DNA from: Methylobacterium sp. J-070
GTDB taxonomy: Bacteria; Pseudomonadota; Alphaproteobacteria; Rhizobiales; Beijerinckiaceae
Direction of reading: 5' to 3'
NCBI RefSeq assembly: GCF_022829385.1
Contig: NZ_JAKSXX010000165.1
Span: 248,001 to 312,000 of the forward strand
Length of the DNA stretch: 64,000 nucleotides
Under the pieces are notes generated by a model, which worked only from the letters and a program-made list of their open reading frames with translations, did not search any database and was not told the DNA's origin. This document shows positions 34,795-44,015 of the stretch, in pieces (the stretch's first letter is position 1; each line of letters begins with the position of its first letter). The translations under genes were made by a program, and so were the position numbers.

Positions 34795-36228
34795 ATGGGC
34801 AAGATCACAGGCTTCCTCGAGTTCGACCGGCAGGAGCAGAAGTATCAGCTCGCCGCCGACCGGGTTCGGCATTTCCGCGAGTTCACGCTGCCGCTCGACG
34901 AGCATGATCTGACGAAGCAGGCCGCGCGCTGCATGGATTGCGGCATCCCGTTCTGCCACGGCCCGACCGGCTGCCCGGTCCACAACCAGATCCCGGACTG
35001 GAACGACCTCGTCTTCCAGTCGGATTGGGAGGAGGCCTCGCGCAACCTCCACTCCACAAACAACTTCCCGGAGTTCACCGGCCGCATCTGCCCGGCGCCC
35101 TGCGAGGAGGCCTGCACGCTCAACCTTGAGAACCAGCCGGTCGCCATCAAGACGATCGAGCAGGCGATCGCCGACCGGGCCTGGAACATGGGCTGGGTGA
35201 AGCCCGAACCCGCCCAGACCCGCACCGGCAGGCGCGTCGCCGTCGTCGGCTCGGGTCCGGCCGGCATGGCGGCGGCCCAGCAGCTCGCCCGGGTCGGGCA
35301 CGACGTCCACGTGTTCGAGCGCGAGCCGAAGGCCGGCGGCCTGCTCCGTTACGGCATCCCCGACTTCAAGATGGAGAAGCGCCACATCGACCGCCGCGTC
35401 CGGCAGATGGAAGCCGAGGGTGTCGTCTTCCACTACAACCAGAATATCGGCGTGACGAAATCGGTCGACGAGCTGAAGGCCGATTTCGACGCCGTGATGT
35501 TCTGCGGCGGCGCCGAGGATCCGCGCAACCCGCAGCTTCCGGGCCAGGACCTCATCGGGGTCCACTACGCGATGCCCTACCTCATCCAGTCCAATCGACG
35601 GGTGAACAACGAGCCGATGCGCGGCAACGGCGAGCTGCCGATCCTGGCCAGCGGCAAGAACGTCGTGGTGATCGGCGGGGGCGATACGGCCTCCGACTGC
35701 GTCGGCACGGCCTTCCGGCAGGGCGCCCTGTCGGTGACGCAGCTGGACATCCGGCCGCGGCCGCCGGAGCGCGAGGACAAGCTGACGGTGTGGCCGTACT
35801 GGCCGACCAAGATGCGCACATCCTCGAGCCAGGCCGAGGGGGCGGAGCGCGAATTCCAGGCTGCGACGCTCCGGGTCGAGGGCAACAAGAAGGGTCACGT
35901 CACCGGCGTCGTCTGCGCCCGGGTCGACGCCAAGCGGCAGCCGATCAGCGGCTCCGAATTCGTCCTTCCCGCCGACCTCGTCTTCATGGCGATCGGCTTC
36001 GCCGGCTCCGTCCAGAAGGGTCTCCTGGAGCAATCGGGCATCGGCGTGAGCAAGCGCGGCAACGTCGAGGCCAACGAGGAGGATTACCGCACCTCCGATC
36101 CGAAGATCTGGGCGGCGGGCGACATGCGCCGGGGCCAGTCCCTCGTCGTCTGGGCGATCCGGGAAGGGCGCCAGGCCGCGCGGGCGATCGACGAGGCGCT
36201 GATGGGCGCCACCGTGCTGCCCCGCTAG
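34795..36228 (+). CDS. gltD: Glutamate synthase (NADPH) small subunit
   Basis: A 477-residue flavoprotein that passes electrons from NADPH to GltB. The N-terminal region carries the cysteine sets for two [4Fe-4S] clusters ([19 protein letters not shown], then [15 protein letters not shown]). The FAD Rossmann motif is [18 protein letters not shown] and the NADPH site is [16 protein letters not shown]. The end [18 protein letters not shown] is the second FAD contact. Length fits GltD. Together with gltB it forms the GOGAT arm of ammonia assimilation. Confidence 0.98.
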   Translation: MGKITGFLEFDRQEQKYQLAADRVRHFREFTLPLDEHDLTKQAARCMDCGIPFCHGPTGCPVHNQIPDWNDLVFQSDWEEASRNLHSTNNFPEFTGRICPAPCEEACTLNLENQPVAIKTIEQAIADRAWNMGWVKPEPAQTRTGRRVAVVGSGPAGMAAAQQLARVGHDVHVFEREPKAGGLLRYGIPDFKMEKRHIDRRVRQMEAEGVVFHYNQNIGVTKSVDELKADFDAVMFCGGAEDPRNPQLPGQDLIGVHYAMPYLIQSNRRVNNEPMRGNGELPILASGKNVVVIGGGDTASDCVGTAFRQGALSVTQLDIRPRPPEREDKLTVWPYWPTKMRTSSSQAEGAEREFQAATLRVEGNKKGHVTGVVCARVDAKRQPISGSEFVLPADLVFMAIGFAGSVQKGLLEQSGIGVSKRGNVEANEEDYRTSDPKIWAAGDMRRGQSLVVWAIREGRQAARAIDEALMGATVLPR

Positions 36229-36259
36229 CGGCGGCGCACCGTCTCAGCGCCGGCGCCCG

Positions 36260-37693
36260 TCAACCGGGCGGCCAGCGGAAGTCGTCGGCGCGTCCCGGCT
36301 GCGGCATCGGCGCGTTCCCGCGCAGCAGCGTCCGCTCGACGGTCCCCAGATTGTCGGCATCCCGGGGCCGTCCCGTCAGCAGAGCGCCCCCGGGGGAGAC
36401 CTCCGTGCGGCTGAGCGGCACGACCGGGCCGGCGACGGCCTTCACCGGAAGCGCCGGAACCCCCGGCGGTTCCGGCAGGCTCGGCAGCATCGCGGTGATC
36501 TGGCGATCGATGGCGGCGGTATCGGTGGGTTGTGCCGCCCCGTCGAGGCCCGGCCCCGCGGTCGGGGCCTGGACGCTCGGCGCGAGGCTCGCGGCGGGCG
36601 GCTGGTCGGGCGTCGGCGCCGCGGTTCCCATCAGGCGCTTCAGCTCGACATCGGCGAAATGCGCCAGCTTCCGGTCGCCCGCCTTGGTGAAGTGGACGCC
36701 GTCGGCGGTGCGGAGCTTGGCGATCTGGCCCTCCGGGTCGGGGCCGGAGGCGGCGTAGCGGTCCCGGTCGTCGACGAAGCCCGGCCAGATATCGACGTAC
36801 ACGGCGCCGGCCCGGGTCACGCTGTCGCGGATGATGTCGTTCATCGATGCGAGGTCGCGGCTGAGCGTCTCGCTCTCCATCGGCGGGAGACCGACCCAGA
36901 TCAGCGGCACCTTGCGGTCGGTGAAGACCTTGATGAGCGCATCGACCCGCGCCCGGTACAGGACACGCCAGCGGTCGCTCAGCGGATCGGCCGTCTCGTC
37001 ACCCTCGCGAATGGGCTGGCGGTCGTTGGCGCCCAGCATGACCAGGGCATAGCGGACCTTCGGGCTCCCCTGCAGGTAGTCCTGCACGGCCTTCGGCCAG
37101 TCCACCACATCCTTGCGCACGAGACCGCTGTCGCCCTTGGCGCGATCGGTCACGGCGACGTCGGCATTGTCCTCGAACACGTCGTCGAGGCCTCTGGCGA
37201 GGTGGTCGGCGAGCGAATCGCCGAACACGGCGATCTGCACGCTGGGCTCGCTCTTGGCGATGGCCGGCTTCGGCGAGGTCGGAGCGCGTGCAGGACGCAC
37301 CCGGCGCTTGATTGCGGGGGGCGGGCGCTGCGCTTCCGTCGCGCCGTAGTGCGGTCGCGGACGCGGGGCCCGATAGGTCCGCTCGGGCTGCGGCGCGACG
37401 GGCTGAGGCCTGTCCTCCCAGGGCCAGTAGAACTGGCGGGGCGCCTCCTGCTGGGGCGCATAGCGGGGTGGGCGTGCCGCGGCCCCATCGTCCCGGTAAT
37501 AGGCATCGCGGGAGCGCCGACGCGGTGGCGCTTCGTAATAGGCGCCGCCGCCGGGCTGCTGGTACCCGTCGCCCCACTGCGCCTGCGCGGGCGCGCTGCA
37601 GAACAGCGCCAGGCCCAGAAGCCAGGACGCCGCCGCCAGCCCGGATGGGACGGGGCGTATCCGGGCACGCCGACCAGCAACCAACATGCGCAT
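36260..37693 (-). CDS. Secreted SGNH-family hydrolase (DUF459 type)
   Basis: A 477-residue protein with a signal peptide (WLLGLALFCSAPAQAQ), a Tyr/Pro/Arg-rich linker to about residue 140, then an SGNH hydrolase domain: the nucleophile in VAVFGDSLADHLARGL-type block I (IAVFGDSLADH), GAND in VMLGANDRQPI, and Asp/His in RTADGVHFTKAGDRK. The tail is Pro-rich. Such DUF459 proteins are periplasmic esterases or O-acetyl/acyl modifying enzymes of the envelope; the substrate is unknown. It is the third gene of a minus-strand run galE, mltB-like, this gene, which suggests a cell-wall or surface-polysaccharide task. Confidence 0.85.
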   Translation of the reverse strand: MRMLVAGRRARIRPVPSGLAAASWLLGLALFCSAPAQAQWGDGYQQPGGGAYYEAPPRRRSRDAYYRDDGAAARPPRYAPQQEAPRQFYWPWEDRPQPVAPQPERTYRAPRPRPHYGATEAQRPPPAIKRRVRPARAPTSPKPAIAKSEPSVQIAVFGDSLADHLARGLDDVFEDNADVAVTDRAKGDSGLVRKDVVDWPKAVQDYLQGSPKVRYALVMLGANDRQPIREGDETADPLSDRWRVLYRARVDALIKVFTDRKVPLIWVGLPPMESETLSRDLASMNDIIRDSVTRAGAVYVDIWPGFVDDRDRYAASGPDPEGQIAKLRTADGVHFTKAGDRKLAHFADVELKRLMGTAAPTPDQPPAASLAPSVQAPTAGPGLDGAAQPTDTAAIDRQITAMLPSLPEPPGVPALPVKAVAGPVVPLSRTEVSPGGALLTGRPRDADNLGTVERTLLRGNAPMPQPGRADDFRWPPG

Positions 37694-37777
37694 TCCGCAT
37701 CCGTTCGCCGGCGGGAGACCGTCCGGCAGACCCCAGTATAGCGCGAGCGCCCCCCGTTTCTAAACCCGTGCCGGTCG

Positions 37778-38986
37778 TCACGGCCGCGCCGGCGGTCCGT
37801 CCTTGATCCGCGCCAGCAGTGCCGGGGTGGCATAACCGTCAGCCGGCAGCCCCGCGCTGATCTGGTAACGCCGGACCGCCTCCCGCAACCGGGGGCCGGC
37901 ACGGCCGTCGTTCGGCCCCTCGTAGTAGCCCGCCGCGGCGAGGCCGCTCTGGAGTGCCTTCAGGCCGGGACCATCGAGGCGCGCGGCGGCCGCCGGCCAC
38001 GGCGCGGCGAGGGACGGACCTCCGTCCAGGCGGTCCGCGAAGTGGCCGACCGCGAGGGCGTAGGCATCCGAGGTGTTGTAGCCGCGGATCACCTCGAAAT
38101 TGTCGGTGATCAGGAAGGCGGGCGCACCGAGCCCCCCGGGAAGGAACAGGCTGGCGTGACCGCGCCCGGGCAGCGGCTTCCCGTCGGCGCGTCGGACGCC
38201 GCGCTTCGCGAAATCGTCGATGTCGCCGGCATATCCGGACAGGTCGAAGCCGCCCGGCAGGAGCACTTCATAGCCCCACGAGACCGCCGGATCCCACCCG
38301 AGATCCTTGAGGTAGGCGGCGATCGAGGCCAGGGAATCCCCATCGCTGGTCCAGATGTCCCGGCGGCCGTCGCCGTCGAAATCCACTGCATGCGCGAGGT
38401 AGGTGGAGGGCAGGAACTGGACTTGGCCCATCGCCCCGGCCCAGCTGCCGCTCATCCGGTCCGGCGCGACGTCGCCGCGTTCGAGGATGGTGAGCGCGGC
38501 GAGGAGTTCGTCGCGGAACAGGGTGCCCCGGTATCGGGCGGCGGCCAGCGTCGTCAGCGCCCGGATCGTCGGAACGCTGCCCGCACTGGCGCCGAAGTCG
38601 GACTCGATGCCCCACAGGGCCAGAAGCACTCCGGCCGGCACGCCGTAACGGCGCTCGATGGCGGACAGGGTCGGCGCGAGTGCCGTGGCGCGGGCCCGCC
38701 CGCGGGCGATCCGACCGGCCGAGACGGCGCCGACGAGGTAGTCCCAGACGGGCCGCACGAACTCGCTCTGACCGCGGATCCGGGCCTGGATCCCGGCATC
38801 CGGGCCCGCGATGCCGCGGAACGCCGCGTCGAACGTCCGGGGAGAGACGCCGCGCGCCGCAGCCTCGGGCCGCAGCGCCTCGATGAACGCCCGGAACGCG
38901 CCGTCCGGACGCCCCGCCTCGGCCGCGCGGATCGGCCCGGCCGCGAGGCACAAGCCACCGGCGACGAACGCCCTGCGCGTCGGCAT
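37778..38986 (-). CDS. Lytic murein transglycosylase, MltB type, with peptidoglycan-binding domain
   Basis: A 402-residue enzyme that cleaves peptidoglycan glycan strands to 1,6-anhydro products. The N-terminus TRRAFVAGG matches a twin-arginine export signal. The SLT_2 domain shows the catalytic Glu in LLALWGIESDFG, then GAMGQVQFLPSTYLAHAVD and FDGDGRRDIW. Residues about 335-395 form a PG_binding_1 domain (LKALQSGLAAAGYYEGPNDG). It starts 4 bp after the galE stop and is probably co-transcribed. No lipobox is present, so it is soluble in the periplasm, not a lipoprotein like E. coli MltB. Confidence 0.93.
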   Translation of the reverse strand: MPTRRAFVAGGLCLAAGPIRAAEAGRPDGAFRAFIEALRPEAAARGVSPRTFDAAFRGIAGPDAGIQARIRGQSEFVRPVWDYLVGAVSAGRIARGRARATALAPTLSAIERRYGVPAGVLLALWGIESDFGASAGSVPTIRALTTLAAARYRGTLFRDELLAALTILERGDVAPDRMSGSWAGAMGQVQFLPSTYLAHAVDFDGDGRRDIWTSDGDSLASIAAYLKDLGWDPAVSWGYEVLLPGGFDLSGYAGDIDDFAKRGVRRADGKPLPGRGHASLFLPGGLGAPAFLITDNFEVIRGYNTSDAYALAVGHFADRLDGGPSLAAPWPAAAARLDGPGLKALQSGLAAAGYYEGPNDGRAGPRLREAVRRYQISAGLPADGYATPALLARIKDGPPARP

Positions 38987-38990
38987 CGGA

Positions 38991-39983
38991 TCAGATCCGG
39001 TTGCGCTTGCCCAGCCGATCCTCCCAGGCGAGCGCCTGGGCGACGATGGCGTCGAGGTCGTCGTGGGCGGGCTTCCAACCGAGGCGCGCGCGGATCAGCC
39101 CGGCCTCGGCCACGATCCGGGCCGGATCGCCGGCCCGGCGCGGACAGAGGTGCACATCGAAATCGCGGCCCGACATCCGCTTCACGACCTCGATCACTTC
39201 GAGGACCGAGTAGCCGCGTCCGTAGCCGCAGTTCAGCGTCAGGCTCTCGCCCCCGCCGCGCAGGTGGTCGAGGGCGACCCGGTGCGCCTCGGCCAGATCC
39301 GAGACCTGGATGTAGTCGCGCAGGCACGAGCCGTCCGGCGTCGGGTAGTCGGTGCCGTAGACATCGAGCCGCTCCCGCTGTCCGAGGGCGGCCTGCGTGG
39401 CGACCTTGATCAGGTGCGTGGCATTCGGCGTCGACTGTCCGGAACGCCCCTTCGGATCGGCCCCGGCGACATTGAAGTAGCGCAGGATCACGTAGGAGAA
39501 TCCGTGCGCCGCGGCGGCATCGGCGATCATCCACTCGCTCATCAGCTTGGAGCGGCCGTAGGGATTGATCGGCGCGAGGGGCAGATCCTCCGGCACCGGC
39601 ACGACCTCCGGCTCGCCGTAGACGGCCGCCGTCGAGGAGAAGATCACGTGCCGCACGCCCGCGCGCACCGACGCCTCGATGAGCGAGCGGGTCTTCACGG
39701 TATTGGCGAGATAATAGCCCAGCGGGTCCGAGACCGACTCGGGCACGACGATCTTGGCGGCGAAGTGGGCGAGGGCATCGATCCGGTGCTGGAGGATGGT
39801 CTGCGTCACGAGCGCTTGGTCGGCGACGTCGCCGACCACGAGCTTGACGCCTTCCGGCACGGCCCAGTCGAAGCCGGTGGAGAGATCGTCCAGGACGACG
39901 ACCTCGTCGTGGCCCGCATCGAGCAGGGCCAGAACCATGTGGCTGCCGATGTACCCGGCGCCGCCCGTCACAAGAACCGCCAT
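38991..39983 (-). CDS. galE: UDP-glucose 4-epimerase
   Basis: A 330-residue short-chain-dehydrogenase-fold enzyme that interconverts UDP-glucose and UDP-galactose. The NAD site is VTGGAGYIGSHMVLALLD; the catalytic pair is in NPYGRSKLMSEWM (Tyr-x3-Lys) with the Ser/Thr in HVIFSSTAAVYG. The substrate region is YFNVAGADPKGRSGQ and RDYIQVSDLAEAH. Length and motifs match GalE. It is divergent from galU, 175 bp apart. Both enzymes feed UDP-sugars to exopolysaccharide or lipopolysaccharide synthesis. Confidence 0.96.
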   Translation of the reverse strand: MAVLVTGGAGYIGSHMVLALLDAGHDEVVVLDDLSTGFDWAVPEGVKLVVGDVADQALVTQTILQHRIDALAHFAAKIVVPESVSDPLGYYLANTVKTRSLIEASVRAGVRHVIFSSTAAVYGEPEVVPVPEDLPLAPINPYGRSKLMSEWMIADAAAAHGFSYVILRYFNVAGADPKGRSGQSTPNATHLIKVATQAALGQRERLDVYGTDYPTPDGSCLRDYIQVSDLAEAHRVALDHLRGGGESLTLNCGYGRGYSVLEVIEVVKRMSGRDFDVHLCPRRAGDPARIVAEAGLIRARLGWKPAHDDLDAIVAQALAWEDRLGKRNRI

Positions 39984-40036
39984 TTCACCCCCTGAGAACC
40001 CGCGCCCATGACTACCGCTAAGACGGGTGCAGACGG

Positions 40037-40042
40037 TATAAT
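40037..40042 (+). promoter_or_regulatory. Consensus -10 box upstream of galU
   Basis: A perfect TATAAT lies about 117 bp before the galU ATG in the galE-galU divergent region. A matching -35 at 16-18 bp is weak, so the promoter may need an activator. Only the -10 is annotated. Confidence 0.4.
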
Positions 40043-40158
40043 TACGGCGCTCTGCGCTACAGTATCTACGCAGAGCCCTTGCGGTGGATCGTGTTCGCCT
40101 GTCTCACTCGCCGCATTGCCGACTACGTCGCTTCATCCAGTTTTGGGGTTACCGCTCG

Positions 40159-41028
40159 ATGAAACCCATCCGCAAGGCCGTCCTGCCCGTCGCGGGCCTC
40201 GGCACGCGCTTCCTGCCCGCCACCAAGGCGGTTCCGAAGGAGATGCTGACGGTCGTGGACCGGCCGGTGGTTCAGCACGTGGTCGATGAGGCGCGAGAGG
40301 CCGGCATCGAACACTTTATCTTCGTGACCGGCCGGGGCAAGGCGGTGATCGAAGATCACTTCGATATCGCGTTCGAACTGGATCATACCCTGCGGGAGCG
40401 GGGCAAGATTGCCGCCTACGAGGAACTCAAGAAGGACCTGCCCGCCGCCGGCCAGACCAGCTTCACCCGGCAGCAGGCGCCCCTCGGCCTGGGCCACGCG
40501 GTCTGGTGCGCCCGCGAGATCGTCGGCGACGAGCCCTTCGCGGTGCTGCTCCCGGACATGCTGAGCCGGGGCTGCATGCAGCAGATGCTGGCGACCTACG
40601 AGCGCCACGGCGGCAACATCATCGCCGTCGAGGAGGTGGCCCCCGAAGAGACGCACCAGTACGGGATCGTCAGCGTGGGCGACACCTACGGGCAGTCCTT
40701 CCAGATCACCGGGATGGTCGAGAAGCCCAAGCAGGGCACGGCGCCGTCGAACTTCATCATCTCGGGACGGTACATCCTGCAGCCGGAGATCTTCGGGATC
40801 CTCGAGCACGGGAAGAAGGGGGCCGGCGGCGAGATCCAGCTCACCGACGCCATGATCGACCTCATGGACACGCAGGACTTCTTCGGCATGCGCTACGAGG
40901 GCCGGACCTACGACACGGGCTCGAAGCTCGGCTTCCTCACGGCCAATCTCGCCTACGCCCTGGAGCGTCAGGACCTGGCGGGCCCCCTGAAGGCCGAGAT
41001 CGCCAAGCTTCTGAAGGAGCACGGCTGA
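40159..41028 (+). CDS. galU: UTP-glucose-1-phosphate uridylyltransferase
   Basis: A 289-residue nucleotidyltransferase that makes UDP-glucose from UTP and glucose-1-phosphate. The N-terminal motif is [18 protein letters not shown] with [13 protein letters not shown]; further signatures are [43 protein letters not shown] and [14 protein letters not shown]. Length is normal. The Met at 40159 directly precedes the nucleotide-binding strand. Divergent galE and this gene provide the UDP-glucose/UDP-galactose pool. Confidence 0.97.
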   Translation: MKPIRKAVLPVAGLGTRFLPATKAVPKEMLTVVDRPVVQHVVDEAREAGIEHFIFVTGRGKAVIEDHFDIAFELDHTLRERGKIAAYEELKKDLPAAGQTSFTRQQAPLGLGHAVWCAREIVGDEPFAVLLPDMLSRGCMQQMLATYERHGGNIIAVEEVAPEETHQYGIVSVGDTYGQSFQITGMVEKPKQGTAPSNFIISGRYILQPEIFGILEHGKKGAGGEIQLTDAMIDLMDTQDFFGMRYEGRTYDTGSKLGFLTANLAYALERQDLAGPLKAEIAKLLKEHG

Positions 41029-41139
41029 GCCGCGTCGGGTCGCGCGGACTTCGGGAATATGCGGCTCAGCCATGCGCTGAGAGCGGAGGTAACGGCCATT
41101 TTCAGCCTTGCTTCTTGTGCGCCGCACTTTAATTTGTGC

Positions 41140-41232
41140 GTTGCGGGATCGCGATGGCGTCGCGGTCACGCAGCCCTTCTTGGGCGTTTCCTCCCTAGAC
41201 TTCGGGCCGCTCCTTCGGGAGTGGCCTTTTTT
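41140..41232 (+). ncRNA. Probable small regulatory RNA, AbcR (alpha-r15)-like
   Basis: A chain of short hairpins (CGCGA/TCGCG near 41150, GCCC-TTCTT-GGGC at 41173-41184) is followed by the unpaired stretch GTTTCCTCCCTAGAC and a strong intrinsic terminator. An exposed CCTCCC next to a terminal hairpin is the hallmark of the rhizobial AbcR/alpha-r15 family, whose members pair with ribosome sites of ABC transporter messages. The 5' end is uncertain; TTTAAT at 41128-41133 could be its -10. Alternatively the terminator simply ends the galU message, which stops 177 bp upstream. Confidence 0.5.
41205..41232 (+). terminator. Intrinsic terminator downstream of galU / end of the small RNA
   Basis: GGCCGCTCC-TTCG-GGAGTGGCC forms a nine-bp stem with one G-U pair and a TTCG loop, followed at once by six T residues (41227-41232). 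It works on the plus strand only. Confidence 0.92.
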
Positions 41233-41268
41233 CTTGGCCGACGGCCGCCGGCGGACCGCCGCCTGGGC

Positions 41269-42171
41269 TCACTCCGCCGCCATCCGACGCGGCATCAGGT
41301 CGCCGAGTTCTGACGCGACGTCCGCCACGACCGACGTCAGGGTCGCGACGAGCCCGGAAAAACCCGGCGCGATCGCGAGGTTCGCCTCGTTCATGTAGAG
41401 CGCGCGATTGACCTCGATCTGGAGCGCATGCCGCCCGAGATTCGGTTCGCCGTAATGCTCCGTGATGAAGCCGCCCGCATAGGGCTTGTTGCGCACCACG
41501 CGAAAGCCCCGGGTGCGGAACGCCGTCTCGAACCTGTCGATCAGAATCGGATCGCAGGCGGTTCCGTAGCGGTCGCCGAGCACGACGTCGGCCTTCACCT
41601 CCGCGTCCCGCCCGAGGCTGGACGACGGCATGGAGTGGCAGTCGATGAGAACGCAATGCCCGTGCGTCCGCGCCGTCCGCTGGACGAGGCCGCGCAGGGC
41701 GCGATGGTAGGGCTTGTAGAGCCCTTCGATCCGCGCCGTCGCCTCGCTCACCGGAAGACGCCGGGAATAGATTTCCTGGCCGTCGGCGACGACCCGGGGA
41801 ATCGTGCCCAGCCCGCCGGCGACGCGCATCGACCGGGTGTTGGCGAAGGCCGGGAGCCGGCCCTCGAACATCCGCGGGTCGAGCTCGAACGGCTCGCGGT
41901 TCACGTCCAGGAAGGCCCGCGGGAAGTTCGCCCGCAGCAGCGGGGCACCGAGGCCGACCACCGGCGTGAACAGGCGTTCGACATGCGCGTCCTCGGAGCG
42001 GCGCAGGGCCAGGGCATCCAACCGCGACGCCGCGACGAATTCCGGGGGGTAGACGGCCCCGGAATGACCGGTATTGAAGACGAACGGCAGGGTGTGGACC
42101 GCCGGCTCGTCGATCGCGAAGGCCGGGGCGAATCCGAAGGCGTCTGGCTTGACCGGTTCAGGCGCAGTCAT
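41269..42171 (-). CDS. N-formylglutamate amidohydrolase family protein
   Basis: A 300-residue zinc hydrolase of the FGase family (PF05013). The metal-binding motif is in VFNTGHSGAVYPPEF, and the second block CVLIDCHSMPSSSL holds another ligand and active-site residues; EVNRALYMNE near the end is conserved. The typical member hydrolyses N-formyl-L-glutamate, the last step of one histidine-degradation route (HutG). No hut genes are nearby, so the substrate may differ. The Met at 42171 was chosen from family N-terminal length. Divergent from cpdR, about 205 bp apart. Confidence 0.9.
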   Translation of the reverse strand: MTAPEPVKPDAFGFAPAFAIDEPAVHTLPFVFNTGHSGAVYPPEFVAASRLDALALRRSEDAHVERLFTPVVGLGAPLLRANFPRAFLDVNREPFELDPRMFEGRLPAFANTRSMRVAGGLGTIPRVVADGQEIYSRRLPVSEATARIEGLYKPYHRALRGLVQRTARTHGHCVLIDCHSMPSSSLGRDAEVKADVVLGDRYGTACDPILIDRFETAFRTRGFRVVRNKPYAGGFITEHYGEPNLGRHALQIEVNRALYMNEANLAIAPGFSGLVATLTSVVADVASELGDLMPRRMAAE

Positions 42172-42376
42172 GGGCTGGTGGGCACCCCGGCGGTTGAGCG
42201 AGCGCGGCGAAGGTGCACTGTGGTGCGCGTTCGCCCGCCTGTCCACTCGAAGCCGGCGGCTCGGGCAGCCGCGTCGGGCACCGCGGTGCGAATCGCGGCC
42301 GCCATCCTAACACCTTGTTTACCATCGCCTCCCTTTATGGGATCAACCTCTCGACTCGAAGGCTCGGATCCGGCCG

Positions 42377-42733
42377 ATGAAAATCCTGCTGGCGGAAGAC
42401 GACAACGACATGCGCCGGTTCCTCGCCAAGGCGCTGCAGAACGCGGGCTACGACGTCCTGTCCTTCGACAACGGCCTCTCGGCCTACAACCGGCTGCGCG
42501 AGGAGCCGTTCGAGCTGCTGCTGACCGACATCGTGATGCCCGAGATGGACGGGATCGAACTCGCGCGCCGGGCGACCGAACTCGATCCCGACATCAAGGT
42601 GATGTTCATCACCGGGTTCGCGGCCGTCGCGCTCAACCCGGATTCGAAGGCTCCGAAGGACGCGAAGGTGCTCTCGAAGCCGTTCCATCTCCGCGATCTC
42701 GTGAACGAGGTCGAGAAGCTGCTGGCCGCCTGA
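42377..42733 (+). CDS. cpdR: Single-domain response regulator CpdR
   Basis: A 118-residue receiver domain with no output domain. It starts MKILLAEDDNDMRRFL with the acidic pocket (EDD), has the phosphorylated Asp in LLLTDIVMPEMDG, Thr in MFITGFAAVAL and Lys in VLSKPFHLRDLV. The tail LVNEVEKLLAA and overall sequence match CpdR of alphaproteobacteria. In Caulobacter, unphosphorylated CpdR directs the ClpXP protease to cell-cycle substrates including PdeA and helps clear CtrA. Phosphorylation comes from the CckA-ChpT relay, not encoded here. It is a single-gene unit. Confidence 0.93.
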   Translation: MKILLAEDDNDMRRFLAKALQNAGYDVLSFDNGLSAYNRLREEPFELLLTDIVMPEMDGIELARRATELDPDIKVMFITGFAAVALNPDSKAPKDAKVLSKPFHLRDLVNEVEKLLAA

Positions 42734-42874
42734 CCGACGCGGCGCGGCCCGGCCGGGCGCGCCGCCCGCCGATCGCCGGCGGGGGCCGAGGGCGCCTGTG
42801 ACCAACCGGGCATAGGCAATTCGGATCGCGCGCTCCTATATGGCCGGGAGTCCACGCGCGAGACGACCACCGCC

Positions 42875-43144
42875 ATGCAGCCGGTCACCATCTACACCAC
42901 GGCCTGGTGTCCCTACTGTTCGGCGGCGAAGAGCCTGCTGAAGGAGAAGGCCGTCGCCTTCCAGGAAATCGATGTCGAGCGCGTGCAGGGTGCCCGGGGC
43001 GCCATGGTCGAACGCGCCGGCGGCCGGACCAGCGTGCCGCAGATCTTCATCGGCGAGACGCATGTCGGCGGCTGCGACGATCTGTACGCCCTCGAGCGGG
43101 CCGGCAAGCTCGACCCCCTTTTGAAGGACAGGGCCGATGCCTGA
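42875..43144 (+). CDS. grxC: Glutaredoxin 3
   Basis: An 89-residue thiol-disulfide oxidoreductase using glutathione. The active site is the classic Cys-Pro-Tyr-Cys in TAWCPYCSAAKSLL. The glutathione-binding TSVPQIFIGETHVGGCDDL contains the cis-proline and GG. The length matches GrxC. Its last eight bases overlap the start of the nitrilase-family gene, so the two are translated together. Confidence 0.96.
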   Translation: MQPVTIYTTAWCPYCSAAKSLLKEKAVAFQEIDVERVQGARGAMVERAGGRTSVPQIFIGETHVGGCDDLYALERAGKLDPLLKDRADA

Positions 43145-43994
43145 GTCCCGCTTCACGGCCGCGTGCCTCCAGATGCGCTCGGGTCGGGACCCGGGCGCGA
43201 ACCGCGATGCGGCCGTGGCGGGGATCCGGGCGGCGGTGGAACGCGGCGCGGCCTACGTGCAGACGCCCGAGATGACATCCCTGGTCGAGCGGAGCCGGGA
43301 ACGCCTCTTCGCGCAGGTCACCTCCGAGGCGCAGGACCAGACCCTCGCGGCCCTCCGGGATGTCGCGCGGGAAACCGGTACCGTGGTGCAGATCGGCTCG
43401 ATCGCGGTGCGCGCGGGAGACAAGATCGCTAACCGCGCCTACCTGATCGGCGGTGACGGCGACATCCTCGCGTCCTACGACAAGCTCCACCTCTTCGATG
43501 TCGACCTGCCGAGCGGCGAGCGCTGGCGGGAATCGGCGACCTATTCGGGCGGGGCCTGCGCGGTGGTCGCCGCCACGCCCTGGGCCATGCTCGGCCTGAC
43601 GATCTGCTACGACATCCGTTTCCCCGCGCTCTATCGGGCCCTCGCCGAGGCCGGAGCCGAGGTCCTGACCGCGCCAGCCTGCTTCACGCGCCAGACCGGC
43701 GAGGCGCACTGGCACGTTCTCCAGAGGGCGCGGGCGATCGAGACCGGATCCTTCGTGATCTCGGCGGCGCAGGGGGGCACGCACGAGGACGGGCGGGAGA
43801 CCTTCGGGCATTCCATGATCGTCGATCCCTGGGGTCGCGTCCTCGCCGATGCCGGCGGGTCCGATCCCGGCATCATCCTGGCGGAGATCGACGTCGCGCA
43901 GGTCCTCGATGCCCGGGCGCGGATCCCGTCGTTGAAGCATGGCCGTCCGTTCACGGTCGAGCGGGTCGGCCCCAAGGTCCAGGCCGCCCAGTAG
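43137..43994 (+). CDS. Nitrilase-superfamily amidase, Nit1-like (deaminated glutathione amidase candidate)
   Basis: A 285-residue carbon-nitrogen hydrolase. The catalytic triad is visible: Glu in VQTPEMTSLVER, Lys in SYDKLHLFDVDLP and Cys in LTICYDIRFPALYR. The motif order and the HLFDVD and CYDIRFP blocks fit the Nit1/Nit2 branch (YbeM/NitN-like), which includes the enzyme that repairs deaminated glutathione. Overlap with the glutaredoxin gene supports a glutathione link (inference). Other options are omega-amidase or an unassigned amidase. Confidence 0.88.
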   Translation: MPESRFTAACLQMRSGRDPGANRDAAVAGIRAAVERGAAYVQTPEMTSLVERSRERLFAQVTSEAQDQTLAALRDVARETGTVVQIGSIAVRAGDKIANRAYLIGGDGDILASYDKLHLFDVDLPSGERWRESATYSGGACAVVAATPWAMLGLTICYDIRFPALYRALAEAGAEVLTAPACFTRQTGEAHWHVLQRARAIETGSFVISAAQGGTHEDGRETFGHSMIVDPWGRVLADAGGSDPGIILAEIDVAQVLDARARIPSLKHGRPFTVERVGPKVQAAQ

Positions 43995-44015
43995 GCAGCG
44001 CAGCAAGTCAAGAGA

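Noticed and set aside
42315-42340. TTGTTT and TTTATG upstream of cpdR as a promoter
   Set aside because: The spacing is only 13 bp, too short for a sigma-70 promoter; the TTTACC half-site for CtrA alone is not enough.
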